Positions 1 to 5,693 of a stretch of 5,693 nucleotides of DNA are shown here, piece after piece (the first letter of the stretch is position 1; every line of letters begins with the position of its first letter). The DNA comes from a bacterium (GTDB lineage: Bacteria > Pseudomonadota > Gammaproteobacteria > Burkholderiales > Thiobacteraceae): positions 1 through 5,693 of the forward strand of contig DAIAMA010000095.1 of the NCBI GenBank assembly GCA_027438535.1. Direction: 5' to 3'. Position numbers and translations under genes: made by a program. Below the pieces are notes generated by a model, which was given only the letters and a program-made list of their open reading frames with translations, did not search any database and was not told where the DNA came from.

Positions 1-151
1 GCTTCAGGAAGGCGCGCGCGGTTTTCGGGTGTTCGACGATGAAGGTATCGAGACCTGCCGCGATATTTCTGACCTCGATAGGCAGTATCCCATCCAGCGC
101 TTGCTCGCCGAGCGGCGTGGGAATGAGATAGAGCGTGCCGTAAGGCGTCAT
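1..151 (-). CDS. SAM-dependent methyltransferase (tetrapyrrole methylase / RsmI-like), N-terminal part, runs off left edge
   Basis: Fifty codons are visible, from an ATG at 151-149 read leftwards. The product begins MTPYGTLYLIPTPLGE, which matches the first beta-strand and glycine/proline loop (GxLYLIPTPLG) of tetrapyrrole-methylase-fold SAM methyltransferases, the fold of RsmI. Residues 36-50 (TFIVEHPKTARAFLK) fit the next conserved block of the short betaproteobacterial family, about 240 residues long, usually annotated only as SAM-dependent methyltransferase. That family commonly follows sppA on the same strand in Betaproteobacteria (from memory), and this orientation agrees. No clear Shine-Dalgarno precedes the ATG; the 12 or so bases upstream run straight into the opposite-strand C-terminal fragment of the same family. 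The true substrate is unknown: RsmI methylates C1402 of 16S rRNA, but this short branch has no assigned target that I know of. Whether the gene is complete beyond base 1 cannot be seen. Confidence 0.8.
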   Translation of the reverse strand, partial: MTPYGTLYLIPTPLGEQALDGILPIEVRNIAAGLDTFIVEHPKTARAFLK

Positions 152-159
152 CGGGCGCG

Positions 160-423
160 GCTTACTCGCGCAACAGGAAAAGCGCCGAAACACAAATCTT
201 CATCGAGACACCCTACCGCAACCGGCAAATGCTGGACGCGATACTGGAAAGCTGCGACGACACCACCGCGCTCTGCGTGGCCACCGATGTGACACTCGCG
301 ACGGAAGACATACGCACGTTGTCCGTCGCCGAGTGGAGGAAAAAATTACCTGCCATGGACAAGCGGCCGACGGTTTTCCTGCTGCATGCACCGCTCGCGG
401 TAAAAAAATCTAAGTCGCGTTGA
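160..423 (+). pseudogene. C-terminal fragment of a SAM-dependent methyltransferase (tetrapyrrole methylase family), no N-terminus
   Basis: Reading the + strand in the frame that ends at the TGA of 421-423 gives about 87 residues with the C-terminal signatures of the short tetrapyrrole-methylase family. In order these are QIFIETPYRNRQ (from 193), ALCVATDVTLATEDIRT, and RPTVFLLHA close to the end. Similarity starts around 160-170; further upstream the frame has stops at 124, 79, 70 and 40, and there is no start codon between 124 and the internal ATG at 229. The SAM-binding N-terminal domain is therefore missing on this strand. The matching kind of N-terminus lies just to the left on the opposite strand. 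The 3' end overlaps the end of rof, convergently, by 14 bases (410-423). A 64-residue product from ATG 229 is possible, but it could not be a working methyltransferase. The piece may be a decayed partial copy, half of an inverted gene, or the product of a misjoined assembly. Confidence 0.72.
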
Positions 424-634
424 AGTGCGCGATTTGATCCAAGCGCAGGATTTCTTCCGTGCCCGGCGTCGCGCGGAATTTCAGCCATTCCGCGCCCGCC
501 TGCGTATACACATCGAGCGCGTAACCGCGCAAGCTGCGGCCGTCTTTGAGTTGCAGCGTGAGCGGAATGCGGCGCAGCACGGCGAACTCCAGCCGTTCAT
601 GCTGCGCGCATGGGATCGGCTGATAATCCGCCAT
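410..634 (-). CDS. rof: Rho-binding antiterminator Rof (YaeO family)
   Basis: This is a 74-residue protein starting MADYQPIPCAQHERLEFAVL. It aligns by eye with E. coli Rof/YaeO: a YQPI.C...D/E.LE start, then L.L.LKDG (residues 26-32), and a closing E.LRLDQI..F (residues 60-71). Family knowledge: Rof is a small Sm-like beta-barrel protein that binds the N-terminal RNA-binding domain of Rho and reduces Rho-dependent termination. The ATG at 634-632 lies 2 bases after the sppA stop codon and lacks a strong Shine-Dalgarno, so translational coupling to sppA is likely. The same frame stays open upstream to 835, but that stretch is antisense-frame noise inside sppA and does not resemble the family. 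The 3' end overlaps the opposite-strand methyltransferase fragment by 14 bases, and no canonical intrinsic terminator follows. I am fairly sure of the family; activity on Rho is inferred. Confidence 0.85.
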   Translation of the reverse strand: MADYQPIPCAQHERLEFAVLRRIPLTLQLKDGRSLRGYALDVYTQAGAEWLKFRATPGTEEILRLDQIAHFNAT

Positions 635-636
635 GA

Positions 637-1575
637 TTAGCGCAAGCGGGTGCCGATAAACGAGGTAAACGCCTCGGCCGAAGCGGCGCCGAAGCGCTTG
701 GCGACGCGGTCGGCGATGCTCTGATGCGGGGTATAGTCGACGATGTCTTTCGCCTTGATCACATCGCGCGCCACGGACTCGGTGTTGCCGAGGCCATCGG
801 CTAGGCCAAGCTCGATACTCTTCGTACCGGTCCAAATCAGGCCGCTGAACATATCGCTGGTTTCTTTCAAGCGCGCACCGCGGCCGGCTTTAACCGTGTC
901 GATGAATTGCTGGTGAATCTCATCCAGCATGGTTTGCGCATACGCTTTTTGCTTGGGGTCGACCGGCGAGAAAGGATCGAGAAAACCCTTGTTCTCGCCC
1001 GCGGTCAACAAGCGGCGCTCGACGCCCAGCTTATCCATGGTGCCGGTAAAACCGAAGCCGTCCATCAGCACGCCGATGGAGCCGACCAGCGAAGCCTTGT
1101 CGACATAGATTTTATCCGCCGCCACCGCGACGTAATAACCGCCGGAAGCGCAAATATCTTCCACTACCGCATATAGCGGTATCTTCGGATACTTTGCCTT
1201 GAGCCGCTTGATTTCATCGTTGATCTGCCCCGCTTGCACCGGACTGCCGCCCGGACTGTTGATATCGAGAATCACCCCTTTGGTGTTCTTGTCCTTAAAC
1301 GCCGCCTGCAAGCCTTCGATCATCTGTTCGGCGCCGGCTTGGTTGCCGGGCGCGATCACGCCTTCCAAGCGCACCAGCGCGGTATGCGGCCTGGTACTGG
1401 ACAACTCGGTTGGATTCATCAACCCCATCGCCAGGAACAACACCAAGAATAAATAAATAAAACCAATACTCTTGAAAAAGATCCCCCACTTGCGCGCTCG
1501 GCGTTGCTCGGTCAATCCCGCTAGCGCGAGTTTTTCCAGTGTTTGGCGTTCCCAATTATCCGGCTGTTCACTCAT
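637..1575 (-). CDS. sppA: Signal peptide peptidase SppA, peptidase family S49 (short 36K type)
   Basis: This 312-residue membrane protease degrades cleaved signal peptides and possibly misfolded membrane proteins; its active site faces the periplasm. Numbered from the ATG at 1575, there is a basic cytoplasmic N-terminus with QRRARKW (residues 24-30). One hydrophobic anchor follows at about 31-53. The S49 domain contains LDINSPGG (103-110), the nucleophile loop CASGGYY with Ser144, GSIGVLM (165-171), and Lys196 in GENKG. The Ser and Lys are 52 residues apart, the spacing of the Ser/Lys dyad in Bacillus subtilis SppA (Ser147/Lys199). The single-domain length separates it from the tandem-repeat SppA (67K) of E. 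coli. An ATG three codons upstream (1584) is less likely, because AAGGGA abuts it but stands 9 bases before the 1575 ATG. The start overlaps the end of the Rieske gene by 8 bases, and rof follows after 2 bases. Confidence 0.96.
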   Translation of the reverse strand: MSEQPDNWERQTLEKLALAGLTEQRRARKWGIFFKSIGFIYLFLVLFLAMGLMNPTELSSTRPHTALVRLEGVIAPGNQAGAEQMIEGLQAAFKDKNTKGVILDINSPGGSPVQAGQINDEIKRLKAKYPKIPLYAVVEDICASGGYYVAVAADKIYVDKASLVGSIGVLMDGFGFTGTMDKLGVERRLLTAGENKGFLDPFSPVDPKQKAYAQTMLDEIHQQFIDTVKAGRGARLKETSDMFSGLIWTGTKSIELGLADGLGNTESVARDVIKAKDIVDYTPHQSIADRVAKRFGAASAEAFTSFIGTRLR

Positions 1576-1930
1576 ACGTCTCATTCCCTTCGATTAGATA
1601 CACATTGCCTTCGCGCTCGAGCACGGCAAGCCGTTTAAGCCCGCGCCCGGCGCACGGGCCGCCCACACATGCGCCGGATTCCGGCGCATACAAGGCGCCA
1701 TGCGTGGCGCAAACGAAGTATAGCCCCGAAAGATCGAAAAATTCACCCGCGTTGAAGTCGAGCTCCACCGGCACATGGCCGCAGCGATTAAGATAAGCCA
1801 CCGGACGGCCATCATAGCGCACCACAAAAGCCGGCATGGTTTCACCCGCCCAAGGCACCTCGAAACGCACGCCTTTGCCGCCCTCTTCCAGCGCGCTCGA
1901 CGCGCAGATCAGGCGTGCGCGAGCAGCCAT
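1568..1930 (-). CDS. Small Rieske [2Fe-2S] ferredoxin-like protein
   Basis: This 120-residue soluble protein has a Rieske cluster-binding site: Cys50-x-His52 in NRCGH and Cys74-x2-His77 in CATHGALY, so two Cys and two His can hold a 2Fe-2S centre. The 21 residues between the two motifs exceed the roughly 15-17 of ordinary Rieske ferredoxins; the extra length sits in the acidic/aromatic stretch ELDFNAGEFFDLSGLY. After the second motif comes GACVGGPC with two further cysteines (88 and 93); the GP there fits the Rieske proline loop. No signal peptide, membrane segment or oxygenase catalytic domain is visible, so it is probably an electron carrier or sensor rather than an oxygenase subunit; its partner is unknown. 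The ATG at 1930 is preferred over 1960 because the conserved fold begins soon after it and the overlap with the HAD gene stays at 22 bases. GGAA stretches lie just upstream. It sits inside the rluC-sppA gene set, as in related bacteria. Confidence 0.9.
   Translation of the reverse strand: MAARARLICASSALEEGGKGVRFEVPWAGETMPAFVVRYDGRPVAYLNRCGHVPVELDFNAGEFFDLSGLYFVCATHGALYAPESGACVGGPCAGRGLKRLAVLEREGNVYLIEGNETYE
1585..1590 (-). promoter_or_regulatory. Ribosome binding site of sppA
   Basis: On the - strand AAGGGA reads directly into ATGAGACGTATG. It has zero spacing to the first ATG (1584) but 9 bases to the second (1575). This decides the sppA start in favour of 1575, giving the N-terminus MSEQPDN. 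The site lies inside the last codons of the Rieske gene, so it is exposed by ribosomes translating that gene. Confidence 0.6.
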
Positions 1931-2565
1931 GCTTCCAGTTCCGCTATGCTGTCCATGCACGCAAGCGGTGTATGGGTAAGCAAATCGGCCCGGGGATGCG
2001 CACCATAACTCACCGCGAGCGCCGGCACGCCCGCATTCCGCGCCATCAGCAAATCATGGCTGGTGTCACCTATCATCAAGGTGCGTTCGCGCGACGCGCC
2101 GAGTGTATCCATAAGTTGCTCCAGCATTTCCGGATGCGGTTTGGAAAAACACTCGTCGGCGCAGCGCGTGCCGTGAAAATAGGCGCGCAAGCCGGTATGC
2201 TCCAAGGCTCGGTCTAGTCCGCGCCGGCTTTTCCCCGTGGCTACGCCAAGCAGAAAACGCGCGCCGTGCAGATTGCGCACCACGCGTTCCGCGCCGGCGA
2301 ACAAGGGAATGTTCTCATCTTTGCCCAGGTAATGATGGCGATAGCGTTCGATAAAGCTTGGGTAATCCGCCACGGGTAGTTCCGGCAGTAAATGTGCGAT
2401 CGCTTCGTTCAAGCCCAAACCGATAATGTGGCGCGCCGCTAGTTCGCTGGGCTCGGTCAGACCGAGATCGCGGCATGCAGCCCGGATCGAGGCCGCGATC
2501 ACTCCGGCGGAATCCATCAGGGTGCCGTCCCAGTCGAAGACGATGAGATCGAATTGCTTGGGCAT
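1909..2565 (-). CDS. HAD-superfamily IA phosphatase, phosphoglycolate phosphatase-like
   Basis: The product is a 218-residue cytoplasmic hydrolase with all four HAD motifs. Motif I is DWDGTLMDS (nucleophile Asp11, acid/base Asp13), motif II is GVATGKS (Thr110), motif III is the lysine in SKPHP (Lys142), and motif IV is GDTSHD (Asp167 and Asp171, Mg2+ binding). Residues of about 15-90 form the alpha-helical cap of subfamily IA. Length and motifs fit the Gph/PGP group, which removes phosphate from 2-phosphoglycolate or similar small phosphoesters. Specificity cannot be read from sequence alone, so no gene symbol is given; nearby RluC and Rieske genes do not point to a substrate. The ATG at 2565 lies directly before motif I with the usual short lead. 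It has no strong Shine-Dalgarno, and it follows the rluC stop by 31 bases. Confidence 0.93.
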   Translation of the reverse strand: MPKQFDLIVFDWDGTLMDSAGVIAASIRAACRDLGLTEPSELAARHIIGLGLNEAIAHLLPELPVADYPSFIERYRHHYLGKDENIPLFAGAERVVRNLHGARFLLGVATGKSRRGLDRALEHTGLRAYFHGTRCADECFSKPHPEMLEQLMDTLGASRERTLMIGDTSHDLLMARNAGVPALAVSYGAHPRADLLTHTPLACMDSIAELEAWLLAHA

Positions 2566-2596
2566 GTTTCAGGGAGGGTGTCTGGAAAGCGCGTGA

Positions 2597-3556
2597 TTAT
2601 ACCGGTGCAGCTTTATTCAAACTATTCACGAAGCGACTAAGGTCTTTCGGCAGCGGCGCTTCCAAGCGCAACCGCTCACCCGTCGACGGGTGTACGAATG
2701 CCAGGGAAAAGGCATGCAGGAACATGCGCTTCAAGCCCTGCTTGGCGAGCGCTTTGTTGAGCGGAAAATCGCCGTATTTGTCGTCGCCCGCGATAGGGTA
2801 GCCGAGATGCGCGAGATGTACCCGGATTTGGTGCGTGCGGCCGGTCTTCAGCTCCGCTTCCAGCAAGGTATAGCCGGGCAATGCTTGGCGCAGATAAAAA
2901 ATGGTATGCGCGGCTTGGCCGTCCTCGGTGACGCTGACGCGCCGCTCGCCTTCTGTGGTAAGGTATTTATGCAGCTTCAATTTCACGGCGCGCTTTTCAT
3001 CTTTCCACGCGCCCTTCACCAAGGCGAAATAGCGCTTTTCCACTTCGCCTGCGCGCATCATGGCATGCAACTTAGTCAATGCACTGCGTTTTTTGGCTAG
3101 CAGCAGCACGCCGGAAGTTTCCTTATCCAAGCGATGCACCAACTCCAAAAACTTTGATTCCGGCCGCTCCAAGCGCAATTGCTCGATCACCCCGCGCGAA
3201 ATGCCGCTACCGCCATGCACCGCCATGCCGGAGGGCTTATCGATCACCAGTAGCGCTTCGTCCTCGAACAGCACTGCCTGCTGCAACTGCGGCGTGACCG
3301 GCCGCGCAGAGCCATCCTCGGCGGGTTTAGCGGCGAGCCGCAGCGGCGGGATACGTACTTTATCGCCCATTTCCAAGCGGCAAGTGGCATCCACCCGGCG
3401 GCTGTTCACCCGCACCTCGCCACTGCGCAGGATGCGGTAAAGATGGCTTTTAGGCACCCCTTTCAGATGACGGATCAAAAAATTATCGATGCGCTGCCCC
3501 GCCGCGCTTTCGTCGATCTCGAGCCAAGTAACGGATTCTTTGCCTAAATCATTCAT
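2597..3556 (-). CDS. rluC: 23S rRNA pseudouridine synthase RluC
   Basis: RluC converts uridines 955, 2504 and 2580 of 23S rRNA to pseudouridine (E. coli numbering). Starting from the ATG at 3556 the protein has 319 residues, the same length as E. coli RluC. The S4 RNA-binding domain spans about residues 18-80 (AGQRIDNFL, GVPKSHLYRILRSGEVRVN). The RluA-type catalytic domain follows, with DKPSGMAVHGGSG and HRLDKETSG, which places the catalytic Asp at 144 as in E. coli. KTGRTHQIRVHLAHLGYPIAG is the second conserved block. The frame stays open upstream through an ATG at 3583 and a GTG at 3646, but those extra residues have no counterpart in E. coli RluC and no good ribosome site. It is the first gene of the leftward set and diverges from rne, as in E. 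coli, where rne and rluC are also divergent neighbours. Confidence 0.95.
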   Translation of the reverse strand: MNDLGKESVTWLEIDESAAGQRIDNFLIRHLKGVPKSHLYRILRSGEVRVNSRRVDATCRLEMGDKVRIPPLRLAAKPAEDGSARPVTPQLQQAVLFEDEALLVIDKPSGMAVHGGSGISRGVIEQLRLERPESKFLELVHRLDKETSGVLLLAKKRSALTKLHAMMRAGEVEKRYFALVKGAWKDEKRAVKLKLHKYLTTEGERRVSVTEDGQAAHTIFYLRQALPGYTLLEAELKTGRTHQIRVHLAHLGYPIAGDDKYGDFPLNKALAKQGLKRMFLHAFSLAFVHPSTGERLRLEAPLPKDLSRFVNSLNKAAPV

Positions 3557-3791
3557 TTTGCTTATACTGTTGCTTCCGGTCATGGCTGCGAATGGCGTCG
3601 AAGGCGCGTTCGAGACTAAGACGGGACGGTTTCGGTTCTGTCGCACGTGGTGCGGTTAAACGCACGGAAGAGCGGCTTTCTGGCCCAGCTTGCACGGCAA
3701 GCAAAACGGCTATCCAAGCCCCACGTCGGCTACGCCAAACCGAACAAAATGGTTAACTCGCTCACCATCCAAACAAAAGCAGCGATAGTAC

Positions 3792-3821
3792 TTGAATTAC
3801 GCGCTCACGGCACACTAGATA
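3792..3821 (+). promoter_or_regulatory. Weak candidate sigma70 promoter for rne
   Basis: TTGAAT at 3792-3797 resembles a -35 box (TTGACA). TAGATA at 3816-3821, 18 bases further, is a poor -10 box (about three of six consensus bases). If used, transcription would begin near 3828, at the foot of the GC hairpin, and give an rne leader of about 250 bases. The match is weak, and other start sites in the region are equally possible. Confidence 0.25.
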
Positions 3822-3825
3822 AAGC

Positions 3826-3847
3826 CCCCGGCGGCTTAACGTCGGGG
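3826..3847 (+). promoter_or_regulatory. GC-rich stem-loop upstream of rne
   Basis: Bases 3826-3833 (CCCCGGCG) pair with 3840-3847 (CGTCGGGG) in an 8-bp stem containing one G-U pair, with a six-base loop GCTTAA. No T-run follows on either strand, so it is not a standard intrinsic terminator. It may be a 5' stabilising structure or part of an RNase E-responsive leader; this is inference from the base pairing only. Confidence 0.4.
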
Positions 3848-4044
3848 TGAAGCACACGAGATGATAAACTTAGCCCGCTCGCAATCGAATCTGAACCATA
3901 CCCTTGCAGCCTGCTTATTCCCAAGTCTTCACGCATGCTTCGACTCAAGACAAACCGCAACCTAGGATGGCAATGCTTACTCTAACCGGTCGCTTTTCTC
4001 ACTGACCGCGCCATCGCGCGCCGCTTGCGCCGCGCTGTTTGTCG

Positions 4045-4068
4045 TTCCCGTGTAATTGAGCGCGGGAG
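4045..4068 (+). promoter_or_regulatory. Stem-loop covering the rne Shine-Dalgarno
   Basis: Bases 4045-4053 (TTCCCGTGT) can pair with 4060-4068 (GCGCGGGAG) as a continuous 9-bp stem with three G-U pairs, closing a six-base loop AATTGA. The right arm contains GGGAG at 4064-4068, the strong Shine-Dalgarno of rne, 7 bases before the ATG at 4076. Folding would hide the ribosome site. RNase E limits its own synthesis through its 5' leader in E. coli, so a translational control element is plausible here, but the fold is not demonstrated. Confidence 0.5.
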
Positions 4069-4075
4069 ACCTAAA

Positions 4076-5693
4076 ATGAAACGCATGTTGTTTAATGCCA
4101 CGCAGGCCGAAGAGCTGCGCGTGGCCATCGTCGACGGCCAAAAGCTAGTCGATCTGGATATCGAGTCCTCCACCAAAGAGCAACGCAAGAGCAATATCTA
4201 CAAGGGTGTCATCACCCGCATCGAGCCCAGCCTCGAAGCCGCCTTTGTCGATTACGGCGCCGAGCGTCATGGCTTTCTCCCGTTTAAAGAAATCGCCCGC
4301 GCCTACTTCCGGCAAGGCGTGGACGTCGGCCGCACCACCATCCAAGAGGCGATGAAAGAAGGCCAAGAAGTCATCGTCCAAGTGGAAAAGGACGAGCGCG
4401 GCAACAAAGGCGCGGCACTCACCACCTTTATCAGCTTGGCCGGGCGCTACCTGGTACTGATGCCGAACAATCCGCGCGGTGGCGGCGTCTCGCGCCGGGT
4501 AGAAGGCGAAGAGCGCGACGAATTGCGCGATCTGATGGCACAACTCGATGTCCCTGCCGGCATGAGCGTCATTGCCCGCACCGCCGGCATCGGCCGCAAT
4601 CTGGAAGAATTGCAATGGGATCTCAACTACCTGCTGAATTTGTGGCAAGCCATCGAGGGCGCATCGCATTCCCAAAAAGGCTCGTTCCTGATTTATCAGG
4701 AAGGCAGCCTGGTAATCCGCGCTATTCGCGATTATTTTCACCCCGAAATCGGCGAAGTACTGATCGATACGGAAGAAATCTACGATCAAGCGGTGCAGTT
4801 CATGAGTCACGTGATGCCCAGCAACGTGAACCGCATCAAGCTCTACAAAGACGATGTGCCGCTGTTCTCGCGTTTCCAGATCGAACATCAAATCGAATCG
4901 GCCTACTCGCGCGAAGTGACGCTGCCTTCCGGCGGCGCCATCGTGATCGACCATACCGAAGCGCTGGTTTCCATCGACGTCAATTCGGCACGCGCCACCA
5001 AGGGCGCGGACATCGAGCAGACCGCCTTCAACACCAACCTTGAAGCCGCCGACGAGATCGCCAGGCAATTGAGATTGCGCGATCTGGGCGGGCTCATCGT
5101 GATCGACTTCATCGACATGGAAAGCGGCAAGAACCAGCGCGAAGTCGAAAAACGCCTGAGCGATGCGCTGCATTTGGATCGCGCCCGGGTGCAAATGGGT
5201 AAGATTTCGCGCTTCGGCTTGCTCGAGCTCTCGCGCCAGCGTCTGCAGCCCAGCCTGGGCGAAACCAGCCACGCGGTTTGCCCGCGTTGCAACGGCACCG
5301 GCCATATCCGCGGCACCGAATCCACCGCGCTGCATATCCTGCGTATCATTCAAGAAGAAGCGATGAAGGAAAGCACGGCCGCGATTCACGCCCAGATTCC
5401 GGTGGATGTCGCGACTTTCCTGCTCAACGAAAAGCGCGCGGATATTTGGAAAATAGAGGCACGCTTCAAAGTCAGCGTGGTGCTCATTCCCAATGTCAGC
5501 CTCGAGACCCCGCACTACACCGTGAGCCGCCTCAAAGCCGACGAGTTGCTGGAAATCGAAAAGCCCAGCTACGAACTCGCGACGACACCGGAGCAAAGCG
5601 CCGAACCGGACGCCGGAAACGTCGAACCGGCCAAGCCGCGGCAACTCGCCGTGGTGCGCGACATTACGCCAAGCCTGCCCGCGCCGATGCAAA
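4076..5693 (+). CDS. rne: Ribonuclease E, N-terminal 539 residues, runs off right edge
   Basis: RNase E is the main endoribonuclease for mRNA decay and for rRNA and tRNA processing; its C-terminal half usually scaffolds the degradosome at the membrane. The visible part aligns closely by eye with the E. coli catalytic domain from [10 protein letters not shown] onward. The S1 RNA-binding domain covers about residues 39-119 ([17 protein letters not shown], with Phe57 and Phe67). The 5'-monophosphate sensor is Arg168-Thr169 in ARTAGIG. The Mg2+-binding aspartates are Asp301 ([12 protein letters not shown]) and Asp344 (VIDFIDM), and the zinc link is CPRC with Cys402 and Cys405. All are offset by one or two residues from E. 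coli. From about residue 503 the sequence turns rich in Ala, Pro and Glu, the start of the disordered half. The reading frame continues past the length of RNase G, so RNase E is favoured. GGGAG stands 7 bases before the ATG. No frameshift or missing catalytic residue is seen. Confidence 0.97.
   Translation, partial: MKRMLFNATQAEELRVAIVDGQKLVDLDIESSTKEQRKSNIYKGVITRIEPSLEAAFVDYGAERHGFLPFKEIARAYFRQGVDVGRTTIQEAMKEGQEVIVQVEKDERGNKGAALTTFISLAGRYLVLMPNNPRGGGVSRRVEGEERDELRDLMAQLDVPAGMSVIARTAGIGRNLEELQWDLNYLLNLWQAIEGASHSQKGSFLIYQEGSLVIRAIRDYFHPEIGEVLIDTEEIYDQAVQFMSHVMPSNVNRIKLYKDDVPLFSRFQIEHQIESAYSREVTLPSGGAIVIDHTEALVSIDVNSARATKGADIEQTAFNTNLEAADEIARQLRLRDLGGLIVIDFIDMESGKNQREVEKRLSDALHLDRARVQMGKISRFGLLELSRQRLQPSLGETSHAVCPRCNGTGHIRGTESTALHILRIIQEEAMKESTAAIHAQIPVDVATFLLNEKRADIWKIEARFKVSVVLIPNVSLETPHYTVSRLKADELLEIEKPSYELATTPEQSAEPDAGNVEPAKPRQLAVVRDITPSLPAPMQ

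Larger units (their letters stand above)
3557..4075. other. Divergent intergenic region between rluC and rne (519 bases)
   Basis: No convincing gene lies here. It must hold the rluC promoter (leftward) and the rne promoter with its leader (rightward). I can point to a weak sigma70-like match at 3792-3821, a GC hairpin at 3826-3847, a small perfect stem GCTTGC/GCAAGC with a 3-base loop at 3688-3702, and a hairpin over the rne ribosome site at 4045-4068. A long rne leader would fit the known 5'-UTR autoregulation of rne in E. coli, but sequence similarity to that element is not evident. I could not identify a trustworthy promoter for rluC. Confidence 0.7.

Noticed and set aside
29..292. An 87-codon + strand frame at the left edge
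   Set aside because: It overlaps both methyltransferase pieces in a different frame from the + strand piece, and its product shows no family signature.
390..408. Palindrome ACCGCTCGCGGT followed by an A-run, considered as a terminator between rof and the methyltransferase fragment
   Set aside because: On the + strand the stem is followed by A rather than T. On the - strand the T-run comes before the stem. Neither orientation makes an intrinsic terminator.
635..835. N-terminal extension of the rof frame up to 835
   Set aside because: It lies inside the sppA C-terminus in another frame and is Arg-rich, with no Rof similarity. The Rof family start falls exactly at the ATG of 634.
3557..3646. 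Upstream starts for rluC (ATG at 3583, GTG at 3646)
   Set aside because: The added residues have no match in RluC. Starting at 3556 gives 319 residues and places the catalytic Asp at 144, as in E. coli.
3688..3702. Perfect 6-bp inverted repeat GCTTGC-ACG-GCAAGC
   Set aside because: It is short, has no T-run and fits no known operator that I recognise. It is noted within the intergenic entry only.
3647..3850. A 67-codon frame on the + strand starting GTG in the rluC-rne gap
   Set aside because: There is no Shine-Dalgarno, no recognisable family and unremarkable codon use. It begins back to back with the spurious upstream extension of the rluC frame and covers the candidate promoter and hairpin.
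3862..3966. A 34-codon ATG frame in the presumed rne leader
   Set aside because: It has no ribosome site at proper spacing and no sign of a leader-peptide feature such as a codon run. A short frame of this size is expected by chance.
4145..5692. A 515-codon open frame on the - strand opposite rne
   Set aside because: It is fully antisense to a strongly supported RNase E catalytic domain. Its repetitive His/Asp/Phe/Gly-rich product is what the complement of GC-rich coding sequence gives, and it has no recognisable domain.

Overview
The window looks like core chromosome of a betaproteobacterium (GC-rich, roughly Nitrosomonadales/Burkholderiales-like). The basis is gene order and protein sequence: rne stands divergent from a co-directional set rluC - HAD phosphatase - Rieske ferredoxin - sppA, an order I recall as typical of Betaproteobacteria. 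No database search was possible, so the taxon is an inference. I see no tRNA, rRNA, CRISPR array, transposase, phage gene or integration site.

Right part (4076-5693, + strand): the first 539 codons of rne (RNase E). The catalytic half is intact and the start of the disordered C-terminal half is present; the gene runs off the right edge. It is preceded by a 519-base gap shared with rluC. That gap holds a weak candidate promoter, a strong GC hairpin, and a 9-bp stem-loop that covers the rne Shine-Dalgarno sequence.

Middle (410-3556, - strand): a tightly packed probable operon of five genes. These are rluC (23S rRNA pseudouridine synthase), a HAD-IA phosphatase of the phosphoglycolate phosphatase type, a small Rieske [2Fe-2S] protein, sppA (membrane signal-peptide peptidase, S49) and rof (Rho-binding antiterminator). 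The junctions are a 31-nt gap, a 22-bp overlap, an 8-bp overlap and a 2-nt gap, which suggests translational coupling.

Left part (1-423): the oddest piece. Bases 151-1 on the - strand encode the N-terminus of a tetrapyrrole-methylase-type SAM methyltransferase (RsmI-like superfamily), leaving the window. Bases about 160-423 on the + strand encode the C-terminal third of what looks like the same family, without a start or N-terminus. The two pieces lie back to back in opposite orientation. This implies an inversion, a partial inverted duplication or an assembly/amplification chimera.

Functionally the window is mostly RNA processing and modification (RNase E, RluC, probably the methyltransferase), transcription termination control (Rof) and envelope protein turnover (SppA). 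I found no convincing new system. The points that merit a check are the broken methyltransferase locus and the structured rne leader.
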